From Janthinobacterium sp. UMAB-56 (lineage in GTDB: Bacteria; Pseudomonadota; Gammaproteobacteria; Burkholderiales; Burkholderiaceae_D), in NCBI RefSeq assembly GCF_900095265.1, contig NZ_LT607666.1, forward strand, positions 43,269 to 90,376: 47,108 nt of DNA, in the 5' to 3' direction. The number at the start of each line of letters is the position of its first letter. Positions within the stretch are counted from its first letter, which is position 1. Both the position numbers and the translations under genes were made by a program. Positions 1-8,824 of this stretch are shown piece by piece. Under the pieces are notes generated by a model. It worked only from the letters and a program-made list of their open reading frames with translations, searched no databases and had not been told where the DNA came from.

Positions 1-925
1 ATGCCGCTCTCAGCTTGCTTTCCTCGATCTTGCGTGCTTCCAGCTGTGCAATGAGGCGCTTCGAGGCGATGATATCGGGATGCAATTCGGTAAATTGCAT
101 GCGCAGGCTGTCCAGATTCTTGTTGAGCGAGGCGATGCGATCGTCGAGTTCGGGATTCGTGATGGACGCCGCATTCGGCTCCAGGTCCAGCACCGGCTCG
201 TCGCCCGCGATCTGGCTCTGGATGGCCTTGCGCGATTGTTCCGCCTCGACCAGTTCCAGCTTGGCATTGTTCAAGCTGTCGGAAGACATCAGCAGCTGGC
301 TGCCATAGTCGATGCCCTGGCGCGGCAGCAGCAGCTTGTTGCGGATCTTGAATTCCTTCACCAGGCTTTCCGCAGCGCTCAGCTTATCCTCGTAATTCTT
401 GATCTGCTCGTCAATAAATTGCACGGCTTTCTGCGAATCGCCCTTTTTCCCCTGGAAACTACCTTCGACAAAGATGGTCAGCAGGCTTTGCACCACGTCG
501 CGCACCAGCTTCGGGTCGCGTCCGCCGTAGCTGATGGTGTAGATGTCATACGCATTGGTGCCGGTGATCTTGATGCGACTCATCAGTTCATCGAGCCGGG
601 CTTCGTGCTCGCGTACGGTCTTTGCGTCGAGGTCCAGGTCGACCATGCGCATGACGCGCTCCACGTTCGGGCGGCTGAGCAGGGTACGGCTCATGATGGC
701 CACCTGCTGTTCCGTGTTCGGTACGCTGGTCATGCCGGCCATCAGCGGCTTGAGGATGGTTTGCGTATCGACAAACACGCGCGCCGATGTCTGGAAGTCG
801 TCGGGCAGGGTGATCACCCTGATGAAGCCGGCGATCGCCACCAGCCATGCCACCAGCACCGCATGCCAGCGGTACTTCCAGATGCCTTTCAGGCTGGAAA
901 GCAATTGCTGTATCAATTCTTCCAT
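1..925 (-). CDS. XrtA-type polysaccharide chain-length determinant (Wzz-like), partial
   Basis: This is an inner-membrane co-polymerase expected to set exopolysaccharide chain length together with the Wzy-like polymerase. The reverse strand is open from an ATG at 925, preceded by AGGAAG, to the window edge, giving at least 308 residues. The N-terminus (MEELIQQLLSSLKGIWKYRW) is followed by a membrane segment at about residues 20-40, then a Wzz-type periplasmic domain (ARVFVDTQTIL, QQVAIMSRTLLSRPNVE) and a charged coiled-coil stretch. The N-terminus fits the XrtA/PEP-CTERM class better than the EpsF/XrtB class, from memory of those families. The C-terminal part, with the second membrane segment, lies beyond the left edge. 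It is transcribed leftwards, divergent from the export lipoprotein gene. The family call is firm; the subclass is inferred. Confidence 0.88.
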   Translation of the reverse strand, partial: MEELIQQLLSSLKGIWKYRWHAVLVAWLVAIAGFIRVITLPDDFQTSARVFVDTQTILKPLMAGMTSVPNTEQQVAIMSRTLLSRPNVERVMRMVDLDLDAKTVREHEARLDELMSRIKITGTNAYDIYTISYGGRDPKLVRDVVQSLLTIFVEGSFQGKKGDSQKAVQFIDEQIKNYEDKLSAAESLVKEFKIRNKLLLPRQGIDYGSQLLMSSDSLNNAKLELVEAEQSRKAIQSQIAGDEPVLDLEPNAASITNPELDDRIASLNKNLDSLRMQFTELHPDIIASKRLIAQLEARKIEESKLRAA

Positions 926-1180
926 GTCGCTTCCTTCAGGTGACGGTGCTGCACGCTCGACGGCTGGGCGGCGCGGACAACGACGGCATCTTGCAAGAAA
1001 TGCTTGCCTGTTGAGTAAGCAAAGTATAGGGCGCTCAAAGAGCAAGATTTCCCAAGATGATTGCTTCTTGATACGCCTCAAGGTTCACTTGCCAGGTTTT
1101 AATAATCATAGGAAGTTCGCGGTCCAGGCCGGTTCTGCGGGGCCGGCCATGGATGCGCCATCGACTCGAAGAGGCTCCGC
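926..1180. promoter_or_regulatory. Divergent intergenic region, chain-length gene / export gene
   Basis: This 255-base gap must carry promoters for both flanking genes. It is more AT-rich than its surroundings in about 1010-1115. I see no convincing -35/-10 pair, no sigma-54 GG-N10-GC spacing and no strong hairpin. Confidence 0.4.
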
Positions 1181-1804
1181 ATGAACCCGTTTCGCCGTGC
1201 ATTTTTCTTCAACGCGCTGGGCTTGGCCTGTAGCGCCAGCCTGCTGGGCGCCTGCCGCACCCGCTATCCGCCGGCGCCCTCTGACGACAGCGCGCCCATG
1301 CACGACTACCTGATCGGTCCGGGCGACTCCGTCAACATCATCGTCTGGCGCAATCCCGAAGTGTCGCTGACGGTGGCCGTGCGACCGGACGGCAAGATCA
1401 CCACGCCGCTGGTGGAAGACCTTGAGGCCAGCGGCAAGACGTCGACCCAGCTGGCGCGCGACGTCGAGCAAGCCTTGAGCAAGTTCATCCAGCAACCCGT
1501 GGTGACGGTCATCGTCACCAATTTCTCGGGACCGTATGGCGAACAGATCAGGGTAATCGGCGAGGCTGCCAAGCCGCAGGCGCTGCCGTACCGGCTGGGC
1601 ATGTCGCTGATGGACGTGCTCATCGCCGTGGGCGGCATCACCGACTTTGCCGCCGGCAACAAGGCCAGCATCATCCGCATGCGGCAAGGCAGGCAGCAGC
1701 AACTGGGCGTGCGCCTGGATGACCTGCTCAAGCATGGTGATATTTCCGCCAACGTCATGATGCGGCCCGGGGATGTGTTGCTGATACCGGAGAGCTTTTT
1801 CTAG
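1181..1804 (+). CDS. XrtA-type polysaccharide export lipoprotein (Wza/OPX family)
   Basis: This 207-residue outer-membrane polysaccharide export protein is expected to form the exit channel for the exopolysaccharide. A lipoprotein signal ends in LLGAC, with the lipidated Cys at residue 25. A poly-export domain follows (YLIGPGDSVNIIVWRNPEVS, VRPDGKITTPLVEDLEASGK), then an SLBB-like segment (IRVIGEAAKPQALPYR, DVLIAVGGITDFAAGNKASI) ending at LIPESFF. The length is typical of short OPX proteins of XrtA loci. Such genes usually lie in the same direction as the chain-length gene; here the two are divergent. The first ATG consistent with the lipoprotein signal was chosen. Confidence 0.92.
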   Translation: MNPFRRAFFFNALGLACSASLLGACRTRYPPAPSDDSAPMHDYLIGPGDSVNIIVWRNPEVSLTVAVRPDGKITTPLVEDLEASGKTSTQLARDVEQALSKFIQQPVVTVIVTNFSGPYGEQIRVIGEAAKPQALPYRLGMSLMDVLIAVGGITDFAAGNKASIIRMRQGRQQQLGVRLDDLLKHGDISANVMMRPGDVLLIPESFF

Positions 1805-2003
1805 AAGCGAGCTCGGCAATTTTCAGATAGCACTTATATTTGTCACTTTGTACTTTTTTGCAAATTTCAGCGTGCAATTTTGCCATCTAATGGTGGTTTC
1901 TTCTGTGTTTCGGGCTGCTTGCGGGAACTTCTCCAGCGTTCGTCTTGTCACAAGGCATTGGCTTCAGTCCGTCTTAACGGCTGCCGATGAACGTGAGGAC
2001 AAG

Positions 2004-2750
2004 ATGAGCTTTGAAGATGAACCCATTATTTCCTTCGACACGCCAGGCACCTTCAGTGACCTGGTGGTGGGCGAAGGGCGGATCGACCCGGCCATGGAGC
2101 ACGAGCTCGACCTGCAGCGCTTTCATATCCGCATGGCCAACTCGCGTGGCCGGCGTGAAGCGGCCAGTTTGCTGATCCGCAAGATGTACGGCTGGCGCGG
2201 CTATGCCGTCGATCCCGGCATTGCGCATGTGCTCAATAAAATCACCCTGTTTGCGGAAACGGCCGGCAGTACCGTCGGCACCATGACCCTGTGCCTGGAC
2301 AATGACGAGACGGGCTTGCCCGCCGATGACAACTTCCGCGACAAGCTCGACGCGCTGCGCGAGCAAGGCCGCCGCCTGTGCGAACCGTCGCGCCTGGCCA
2401 TCGACAAGGGCGTGAGCAAGCGCGTGTTTGCGGCGCTGATTCATATTTCTTATATCTATGCCCATAATATTCACGGCTTTACGGATTACGTGATCGAAGT
2501 CAATCCGCGCCACGTGGTGTTCTACAAGCGCATGCTGGGTTTCAAGGACTTCGGCGGCGAGCGCGAATGCACGCGCGTGGGGGCGCCGGCCGTGCTGCTG
2601 CGGCTGAACCTCGACTACATGGGGGCGCAGATCCGCAAGTACGGCGGCTTGATGGAACAGCATGGCGGGGAACGGTCGTTTTACCCCTTTTTTTTTCCGA
2701 CCTGGGATGAGCCTGGCATTACGGACCGGCTGCGGCAGGGGCGCAACTGA
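2004..2750 (+). CDS. PEP-CTERM/exosortase-associated N-acyl amino acid synthase (FeeM-like)
   Basis: This 248-residue GNAT-fold acyltransferase resembles FeeM and the exosortase-associated acyltransferase family, relatives of acyl-homoserine-lactone synthases that join an acyl-ACP chain to an amino acid. Recognisable blocks are LLIRKMYGWRGYAVD, a strand-turn (AGSTVGTMTLCLDNDETGLP) with the following DKLDALREQGRRLCEPSRLA, and IEVNPRHVVFYKRMLGFKDF. The frame is open back to a TTG at 1848, but ATG 2004 follows a GTGAGGAC ribosome-binding site and starts where family similarity begins, so it was chosen. No signal peptide is seen, so it should be cytoplasmic. The 199 bases upstream are AT-rich with T runs and probably hold its promoter. 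Family assignment is good; the amino acid and acyl substrates are unknown. Confidence 0.82.
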   Translation: MSFEDEPIISFDTPGTFSDLVVGEGRIDPAMEHELDLQRFHIRMANSRGRREAASLLIRKMYGWRGYAVDPGIAHVLNKITLFAETAGSTVGTMTLCLDNDETGLPADDNFRDKLDALREQGRRLCEPSRLAIDKGVSKRVFAALIHISYIYAHNIHGFTDYVIEVNPRHVVFYKRMLGFKDFGGERECTRVGAPAVLLRLNLDYMGAQIRKYGGLMEQHGGERSFYPFFFPTWDEPGITDRLRQGRN

Positions 2751-2753
2751 AGG

Positions 2754-3536
2754 TCATTTGTTTTTCAGCAAGAGTGCCTGCATGTGGCTGCCCGGAATGG
2801 CATACGTGATGCCGCTGGGGGCGCTGATGGCCGCCTCCTTCAGGCCTTTGACATACACCATGTTGACGATGCCATAGACGAGACCGGTCTCGGGATCGAA
2901 CAGGGGGCTGCCGCTGCTGCCCGGATACGCGGTCGCATCGAGCTGGAACACGGTGTACGGCGCCTTTTGCAATTGCGCCAGGCGCCGCACGTCGAGGCGT
3001 TTGGCGTTTTCGCTGGGTACGACCACCGGCGTCAGCGAGGACACGGTGGCGCGGTGCGTGACGTGGTGCAAACCGAGTAAAGTGCCCAGCGGAAACCCCG
3101 TAAAGGCCATGGCCTGGCCTTCGCGCACCGTGGCAGCGTCGCCCAGCGCCATGGCAGGCAGCGGCGTGCCCGCCAGGCGCAGCAAGGCCAGGTCGTGTTC
3201 CGTGTCCAGCGCCTGGACTTTGGCGGGGCGAAACTGCGCCACCTCGCCCTGGCCCGTGAGAATGCCGACGACCTCGTTCGGATTGGCGTCGAGCAATTTC
3301 TGGATCACATGGGCGCAAGTGAGCACGCTCAAGCCGTCGCCTGCCATGAAACCCGTGCCGATGAAATTCACGGGCGGCGTGCGCGTCTTTTGCAGGCTGC
3401 CCACCCCGACGATCGATGGTTTCACGCGCGCGATGACTTGCGCCAGGGCGTCGTCGGCGCGGCAGGGCGCGCTGGCCAGGGCAAGAACCAGGCAGGGCAG
3501 CAGGGCGGAGGATAATGTAGACGACAGGGTTTTCAT
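2754..3536 (-). CDS. Secreted trypsin-like serine protease in the EPS operon
   Basis: This 260-residue exported S1/HtrA-type protease has a Sec signal peptide (MKTLSSTLSS through ASAPCRA, about residues 1-27). A complete triad is visible: His76 in VLTCAHV, Asp115 in DTEHDLALLR, Ser208 in YPGSSGSPLFD. No PDZ domain follows, so it is shorter than DegP-type proteins. The start ATG at 3536 overlaps the stop of the upstream ligase gene by four bases (ATGA), and the reading frame further upstream only shadows that gene. It ends three bases from the convergent FeeM-like gene. Translational coupling to the ligase suggests a role in maturing a cell-envelope component of the polysaccharide or PEP-CTERM system; the substrate is unknown. 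Confidence 0.85.
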   Translation of the reverse strand: MKTLSSTLSSALLPCLVLALASAPCRADDALAQVIARVKPSIVGVGSLQKTRTPPVNFIGTGFMAGDGLSVLTCAHVIQKLLDANPNEVVGILTGQGEVAQFRPAKVQALDTEHDLALLRLAGTPLPAMALGDAATVREGQAMAFTGFPLGTLLGLHHVTHRATVSSLTPVVVPSENAKRLDVRRLAQLQKAPYTVFQLDATAYPGSSGSPLFDPETGLVYGIVNMVYVKGLKEAAISAPSGITYAIPGSHMQALLLKNK

Positions 3537-6037
3537 GGCGGCGCGCTTTCCAGGGATGGCGGTGGCGGGGAGTGGGCTGGCCTCAGCAGCGCGCACAGCA
3601 GCATCAGATAGCACAGCAGGGCGATGCGCGGCACGTCGAGCAGGCTGTCGAACAAGCCGACGACGAGAAAACCCAGCAGGGCGGCGGCGCAGGCGAGCGC
3701 GCCAAGGTCGCCCTGCCTGGCCTGGCGCAGCAGGCGCTGGGCAGCGATGGCCAGCAGGGCCAGCATGGATAGCGCGCCGCACCAGCCCGTTTCCACCAGC
3801 AGATGCAGGGCCAGGCTCTTGATGTGCCACGGCAAATGATGGTGGTCGCTGCTGAAAAACCAGTAATTGTTGCCCTGCGTAAAGCGTCCGTTGGCGATCA
3901 ATTGCTCGCCGCCGGGGGCGAGCAAGCTCAGATTGTCAACTTCGACAATGGACGAGTCGGCCGCGCCGCTGGCCGCCAGTTCCAGCTGCACGGGCGGGCG
4001 CAGCAGCCAGGCGCCCGCGCCCAGCCAGGCGCTGTCGAATGACACTGCATGGTGCTGCCACGCCGCCACCGGGCTGCCAGGCGGCGGCGCCTGCAGGCGC
4101 AGGGGGATATTCACGCAGTTTTGCGCGTACAGTAATTGTCGCTGGCACAGGCGCACCAGCAGCATGGGCATGGAGCCGGTCCTGCGCGCGTCGAGCGCCA
4201 GGGTGTAGCGCGTGTCTGGCTGCACGGGCAGGCGTTGCAGCAGCCGCAGCAGTTCGCCATAGCCGGCGCTGTAGCCGGGACTGGCCAGGCGCAGATAGCG
4301 GTTGCCCGGCTTGTCGGGACTGCCGCCGTCCTGCGCATAGGCAATGCTGGCCGGCACTTCGTGCCCCGGATTGTGCCAGTAGTAGGTGGCGGGAAAGCTG
4401 CCCATGCCCATGCCGAACAGGCGGTCGCCCCAGTCTGACGGCTGCATGGCCAGCACTTGCTGCCAATGACGCAAACGCCCTTGCAGGTCGAAGGCGGTGG
4501 TGGCGAAACGTTCGCTGGCGTAATAGCTGGCCGAGACGGGGATGGCCAGCAGCAGCAGGATGCCGGCCGCGCCTGCGATGCAGAGGCTGGCCCGGTCGAG
4601 CTGCCACAGCGGTGGGCGCAAGCGGCCATTGCACAGCATCAGCATGGACAGCAGCAGCACCAGGCCGGCCGGCAGCAGGGCCGGCGGACCGGCCCAGTGC
4701 CAGCCTATCCAGGCGAGATTGCACGCCAGCATGGTCCACGCCATCATCGCCAGGGCTAGCCTGGCCGGTCCCTTGCCGTCGGCGTCGCGCGGCCACAGGG
4801 GGCCGGGCAGCAGCACGGCCGCCAACAGCGCGGCGGCCAGCAGGAACAGGAAATACGGGCCTTTCAGCCAGCCGGCAGTTTGCTGGCCTGCAGCTTCCGG
4901 CCACCAGGCGACCAGCAAGCCCTGCAGGCACAGCGCGCACAGCAGGCTGGCCGGCGCCAATCGCCAGGGCAAGGGAGACGCGGCCAGCACGAAACTGGCC
5001 GCGAGCAGGACGGCGGCGGCGAGCAAGCCCCGGTAGCCAGCCACGCTGAACATGGTCACGAGCAAGGCGGTGCCCAGGCCGGCCAACAGCAGCTTTGGCA
5101 GTAGTTTGCGCAGATCTAGCCGCTTGGGCGGGCAAGTTGCAGCGCCGGGCGCCATGCGCAGGGCCTGCCAAAAGGCCAGCGGCACTGCCGCTGCCAGGGC
5201 GGCGTACAGGCCGCGTGAAAAGGTGGCGCAGGCCGCATGCAGGGCCAGGGCTAGCAGCAGCAAGGCCAGCGCCGTCTGCCAGCGGCTGCGCGCACGCGCC
5301 AGCCACAGTGCGGCAAACGGCAGGCTCAGGGCCAGGTAGCCGTCCAGTGCAGCGCCGCCCGTGTGCATGGCGGAAAACGGCGCCGTGATGCGGTAGTCGC
5401 TGGACAGGTTCAGCAGGCCGGGAAACACGGCGCGTTCCCACAGCGCGAACAGCGATACCATGGCCAGTCCCGCCAGCACGCCCGGCAGCACATAGCGGCG
5501 CTGGGCGGGCGCATTCGCGTCGCGCAGCAGCAGCGGCAGCAGCAGCATGCTCCAGGCCCAGGCTTTGCCGAGCCGCAGACTGTTGTAGGGGCTCAGGTAA
5601 TTATCCCAGGCATTCATGGTCAGGGGTGGTAGCGGCAGGACGCCGCGCAGCAGCGACGCCAGCCATGCCAGGCTGCACAGCAGCAGGCAGGCGCGGACGC
5701 CGGGCGAGAGCCGCACCGCTGCGCCCTGGGTCGTACCACCCAGGCGCCAATAGCCGCAAGCCACCGTCAGCAATAGCAGCACGTCGATTTCTTCGAGGAA
5801 GAACCAGCCTGTCCACGGCGCCAGGTCGAGCACGGGCAGCAGGGCTGGCACGCAGAACAGCCAGCAGGCGGGACGCCAGCACAGCAGCAGGAAATAGGCG
5901 GGCAGCAGCACGGCAAACAGCAGGCCGGGCCAGCCGTGGCCCAGCGGATAGTGGCGCAAGGCCAGCATGCAGGCAGCACCCGCCAGCAGCGCCAGCAGCC
6001 GCGCTGCCAGCCCGGACAGGGCCGCGTGCGCCACCAT
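3533..6037 (-). CDS. O-antigen ligase/Wzy-like membrane protein with inserted periplasmic domain
   Basis: This 834-residue polytopic membrane protein of the Wzy_C/O-antigen-ligase superfamily probably polymerises or ligates the exopolysaccharide repeat. Many hydrophobic segments fill residues 1-520. The family's C-terminal loop signature is split: LFGMGMGSFPATYYWHNPG near residue 540 and HIKSLALHLLVETGWCG near residue 737. Between them, about residues 572-725, lies a soluble beta-rich segment (NRYLRLASPG, YTLALDARRTGSMPMLLVRL, IVEVDNLSLLAPGGEQLIANG) that reads like a carbohydrate-binding beta-sandwich. Normal relatives are about 400-480 residues. It starts three bases after the PrsT stop and overlaps the protease start by four bases, so the three genes form one operon. 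Whether it is polymerase or ligase cannot be told from sequence. Confidence 0.83.
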   Translation of the reverse strand: MVAHAALSGLAARLLALLAGAACMLALRHYPLGHGWPGLLFAVLLPAYFLLLCWRPACWLFCVPALLPVLDLAPWTGWFFLEEIDVLLLLTVACGYWRLGGTTQGAAVRLSPGVRACLLLCSLAWLASLLRGVLPLPPLTMNAWDNYLSPYNSLRLGKAWAWSMLLLPLLLRDANAPAQRRYVLPGVLAGLAMVSLFALWERAVFPGLLNLSSDYRITAPFSAMHTGGAALDGYLALSLPFAALWLARARSRWQTALALLLLALALHAACATFSRGLYAALAAAVPLAFWQALRMAPGAATCPPKRLDLRKLLPKLLLAGLGTALLVTMFSVAGYRGLLAAAVLLAASFVLAASPLPWRLAPASLLCALCLQGLLVAWWPEAAGQQTAGWLKGPYFLFLLAAALLAAVLLPGPLWPRDADGKGPARLALAMMAWTMLACNLAWIGWHWAGPPALLPAGLVLLLSMLMLCNGRLRPPLWQLDRASLCIAGAAGILLLLAIPVSASYYASERFATTAFDLQGRLRHWQQVLAMQPSDWGDRLFGMGMGSFPATYYWHNPGHEVPASIAYAQDGGSPDKPGNRYLRLASPGYSAGYGELLRLLQRLPVQPDTRYTLALDARRTGSMPMLLVRLCQRQLLYAQNCVNIPLRLQAPPPGSPVAAWQHHAVSFDSAWLGAGAWLLRPPVQLELAASGAADSSIVEVDNLSLLAPGGEQLIANGRFTQGNNYWFFSSDHHHLPWHIKSLALHLLVETGWCGALSMLALLAIAAQRLLRQARQGDLGALACAAALLGFLVVGLFDSLLDVPRIALLCYLMLLCALLRPAHSPPPPSLESAPP

Positions 6038-6040
6038 GGC

Positions 6041-8824
6041 CTAGAGCCGGGTCAGCAAGGCCTGCGCCTCGGCCCGCTGCGGGAAGTCCTTGTTGGCGGC
6101 CAGCAGCTGTTGCAGTTGCCTGCGCGCGCCGCCCTTGTCACCCGCTTTCGCCAGGGCCGCGGCCAGGTGGTACTGCACTTCGCTCGACGTTGGCGCCAGC
6201 CCGGCCGCCTTGCGCAGCAGGGGCATGGCGTGCTGGATGTCGCCTTGCTGCAGCAGGATCCAGCCCAGGGTGTCGAGCACGGAAGGGTTGTCGGGCGCCA
6301 GCTTGAGCGCCTGCTCGGCCGTGGCTTGCGCGCGCGGATCATTTTCCTGCAAATATGCCCAGGCCAGGTCGTTCAGCGCCACCACGTTGCCCGCCTCCCT
6401 GGCCACGATATACTGGAAATGCCCGATGGCGGCGCGGTATTGCCTGGCTTCGAGCAGCATGCCGGCCAGGTAGGTGCGCGTGCTCAAGTCTTCCGGATGC
6501 GCGTTCAGCCAGGCTGCCATGCCCATATCGGCGTCGCGCGACTGTCCGGCCGCCTGCAAGGCGCGGTAGAGCTGCACCTGCAAGGGGCCGATGGGGCTGA
6601 TCCCGAAGGCGTGCTGGTACAGCTTGACGGCTTGCTGCGGCAGCTTTTGCTCCATCAGTACATCGCCTTCGAGCTTGTAGCCGGCCGCCAGCCCGGGCTG
6701 CTGTTGCTGCACCTGCCGCGCCACGGCCAGCGCCTCGCGCTGGCGGTTCAGGTTCAACAGCATGGCCACTTCCACCACGCGCGCTTCGAGCAGGGTGGGG
6801 TCCAGCGTCTGCGCCCGCTTGACGGCTTGCAGCGCGTTGTGATGATCGCCCAGCGCCAGGTGCAGGCTGGCGATGCGCATCTGCAAGGGCGCCGAGCTGT
6901 TCTGGATGCTGGCCAGCTTGTTGTAGCTGTCGAGCGCCGCCGGCGCCTGGCCGGCGCTGTACTCGACCTGCGCGCGCAGGGCCAGCGCGTCGGCATCGCC
7001 CGGGTGGCCCGTCTGCAGGGTGCGCGCCAGTTCCAGCGCCTTGTCGGGCGCCCCCGTCTTCAGGTAAAAGTTGCTCAGCAGCAGAGCCGGGGCGACGGCG
7101 TCGGGATTGTCGCGGTGGGCCCGCTCCAGCCAGCGCCGCGCCTCGTCGGGCTTGCCCTGCGACGCGGCCAGCTTGGCCAGCGCCGCGCACAGGTCGGCAT
7201 TTTTCGGCGCCTTCGCCAGCGCCCGCTCGAACCGCTGTTTCGCCTGCTCCGGCTTTTTCTCGGCCAGGTCGATCTGCGCCAGGTTGTTCAGGGCGGGCAG
7301 GTAGACGGGGTCCATGCCCAGGGCTTGCTGGAAACTGGCGCGCGCGGCGGGCAAGTCGTGCAAGGCCAGGTAGACGCCGCCTTTCAAGTTCAGCAGCAAT
7401 GGATTCGTGCCTTTCTGCTGCTGCTCCATCATGTTGACGCTGGCCAGGGCCTTGTCGTTCTGCTTGTTGCGCAGCAAGGTCATGACCAGCATGGTGCCCG
7501 CCTGCGGCGTGCTCCTGTCGAGCATGCTGGCGCGTTCCAGTTCGTCGATGGCACGGCTGTTTTCGCCCATGCCCAGGCGGCTGATGCCCAATGCCGCATG
7601 CAGCCTGGCCGTGTCCGGCGCCAGGGTGCTGGCCTGTTCAAAATAGGCGCTGGCCTTGTCGTACTGGCGCGCCCGCAAGTGCGCTTCGCCGGCCAGCGAC
7701 AGCAATTCCACGTCCTCGGGGAAGGCGGCCAGCATCGCTTCCAGCATGGCGATGGCCGCGCCGGTCTTGCCGCGCCTCAATTCGATCGAGGCCATCATCT
7801 TGACGGCATACAGATGTTTGGGATACGCGGCCAGGAAGCGTTGCAGATAGCTTTCCGCCAGTTGCGGCGAGCCGAGCGCCAGCTGCACGGCGCCGGCCAG
7901 CAGGATGGATGGCATGTGATCGGGCGCCGCCTTGAGCACCAGTTGCAAGCCTTGCAAGGCTGCCTTGTTCTTGCCCTGGCGAAAATCGAGCAGCGCCTGG
8001 GTCTGCAGCAAGCCCAGACTGTTGGGCGCTGTCTTGCGCGCTGTGGCCAACTGGGCCGCCGCTTCCCGGTAGCGGTTTTCCACGATATCGAGGTTGGCCA
8101 GGTCGATGTGCGCCTGGGTATTGTCGGGTTTTATTTTAAGGATCTGCATGTAGGCGCGGCGTGCCGCGCCGTTCTGGCCCTGCAGGCGCAGCAGGTCACC
8201 GTGCAGGCGCAAGGCGTCGAGGTTGGCGGGCGCGCTTGTCAATGCCTGCGCCAGCAGCAGCTCGGCCGCTGGCACTTGCTGCGCCAGCGCCGCCAGCCGC
8301 GCCAGGCCCAGCAAGGCTTCGACCTGGTCGGGATGGGCTTCGAGCAGGCGCGAATACAGTGCGCGCGCCTCGTCCCGGCGCCCCAGGGCCAGCAGGGCGT
8401 CGCCGCGCAGGGCCAGCACGCTGGCGGGCAGCGCCGCATCGTTTGCGATCTCGGCCAGCACTTTGTCGAACTGGCCCAGCATCAACCAGGCCTTGCCCAG
8501 CAAGGGCATGACTTGCTGCGACGCCAGGCCCAGCGCCTTGGCCTTGCGCAATTCTTTTTCGGCTGACAGCGCTTCGCCCGTGTCGATGTAGATACTGCCC
8601 AGCAGCAAGCGCGCCGCAGCATTGTCCGGCTCCTTTTGCAGCAGGTTCTTCAACTGGATGATGGCGGCCCGCGCCTCGCCTTTCTGCCGGTACTGTTGCG
8701 CGTCGGCCAGCAAGGATGCGCTGCTTTGTGCGTCGTGGCACGCCGTCAGCAAGGGCAGCAGCAGGGTGCAGCACAGGGTTGCGGCCGGCAGGCAAAAGAG
8801 AGGGCGGGGCAGGAAACGGGCCAT
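6041..8824 (-). CDS. prsT: PEP-CTERM system TPR lipoprotein (PrsT-like)
   Basis: This 927-residue lipoprotein consists almost entirely of tetratricopeptide repeats and matches the long PrsT family encoded beside XrtA exopolysaccharide genes. ATG 8824, preceded by a GGAGA ribosome-binding site, gives a signal peptide ending LLTAC with the lipidated Cys at residue 29. An in-frame start at 8911 would bury this signal and was rejected. Repeats of about 34 residues with the A-x-x-x-Y/L-x-x-A-L pattern run from about residue 40 to the end, for example the segment ending PDNPSVLDTLGWILLQQGD. It probably acts as an envelope scaffold for polysaccharide assembly or export. It is first in the leftward operon with the ligase and protease genes. 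Confidence 0.88.
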   Translation of the reverse strand: MARFLPRPLFCLPAATLCCTLLLPLLTACHDAQSSASLLADAQQYRQKGEARAAIIQLKNLLQKEPDNAAARLLLGSIYIDTGEALSAEKELRKAKALGLASQQVMPLLGKAWLMLGQFDKVLAEIANDAALPASVLALRGDALLALGRRDEARALYSRLLEAHPDQVEALLGLARLAALAQQVPAAELLLAQALTSAPANLDALRLHGDLLRLQGQNGAARRAYMQILKIKPDNTQAHIDLANLDIVENRYREAAAQLATARKTAPNSLGLLQTQALLDFRQGKNKAALQGLQLVLKAAPDHMPSILLAGAVQLALGSPQLAESYLQRFLAAYPKHLYAVKMMASIELRRGKTGAAIAMLEAMLAAFPEDVELLSLAGEAHLRARQYDKASAYFEQASTLAPDTARLHAALGISRLGMGENSRAIDELERASMLDRSTPQAGTMLVMTLLRNKQNDKALASVNMMEQQQKGTNPLLLNLKGGVYLALHDLPAARASFQQALGMDPVYLPALNNLAQIDLAEKKPEQAKQRFERALAKAPKNADLCAALAKLAASQGKPDEARRWLERAHRDNPDAVAPALLLSNFYLKTGAPDKALELARTLQTGHPGDADALALRAQVEYSAGQAPAALDSYNKLASIQNSSAPLQMRIASLHLALGDHHNALQAVKRAQTLDPTLLEARVVEVAMLLNLNRQREALAVARQVQQQQPGLAAGYKLEGDVLMEQKLPQQAVKLYQHAFGISPIGPLQVQLYRALQAAGQSRDADMGMAAWLNAHPEDLSTRTYLAGMLLEARQYRAAIGHFQYIVAREAGNVVALNDLAWAYLQENDPRAQATAEQALKLAPDNPSVLDTLGWILLQQGDIQHAMPLLRKAAGLAPTSSEVQYHLAAALAKAGDKGGARRQLQQLLAANKDFPQRAEAQALLTRL

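Noticed and set aside
80..943. Long forward open frame over the left edge
   Set aside because: It is the antisense mirror of the Wzz-like gene; the reverse-strand protein has clear family motifs and a good ribosome-binding site.
985..1012. Sigma-54 promoter candidate before the chain-length gene
   Set aside because: GG and GC are 12 rather than 10 bases apart.
5936..8566. 876-codon forward open frame
   Set aside because: It is antisense to prsT; Gln/Gly/Arg/Val-rich composition without domains, typical of a GC-rich shadow.
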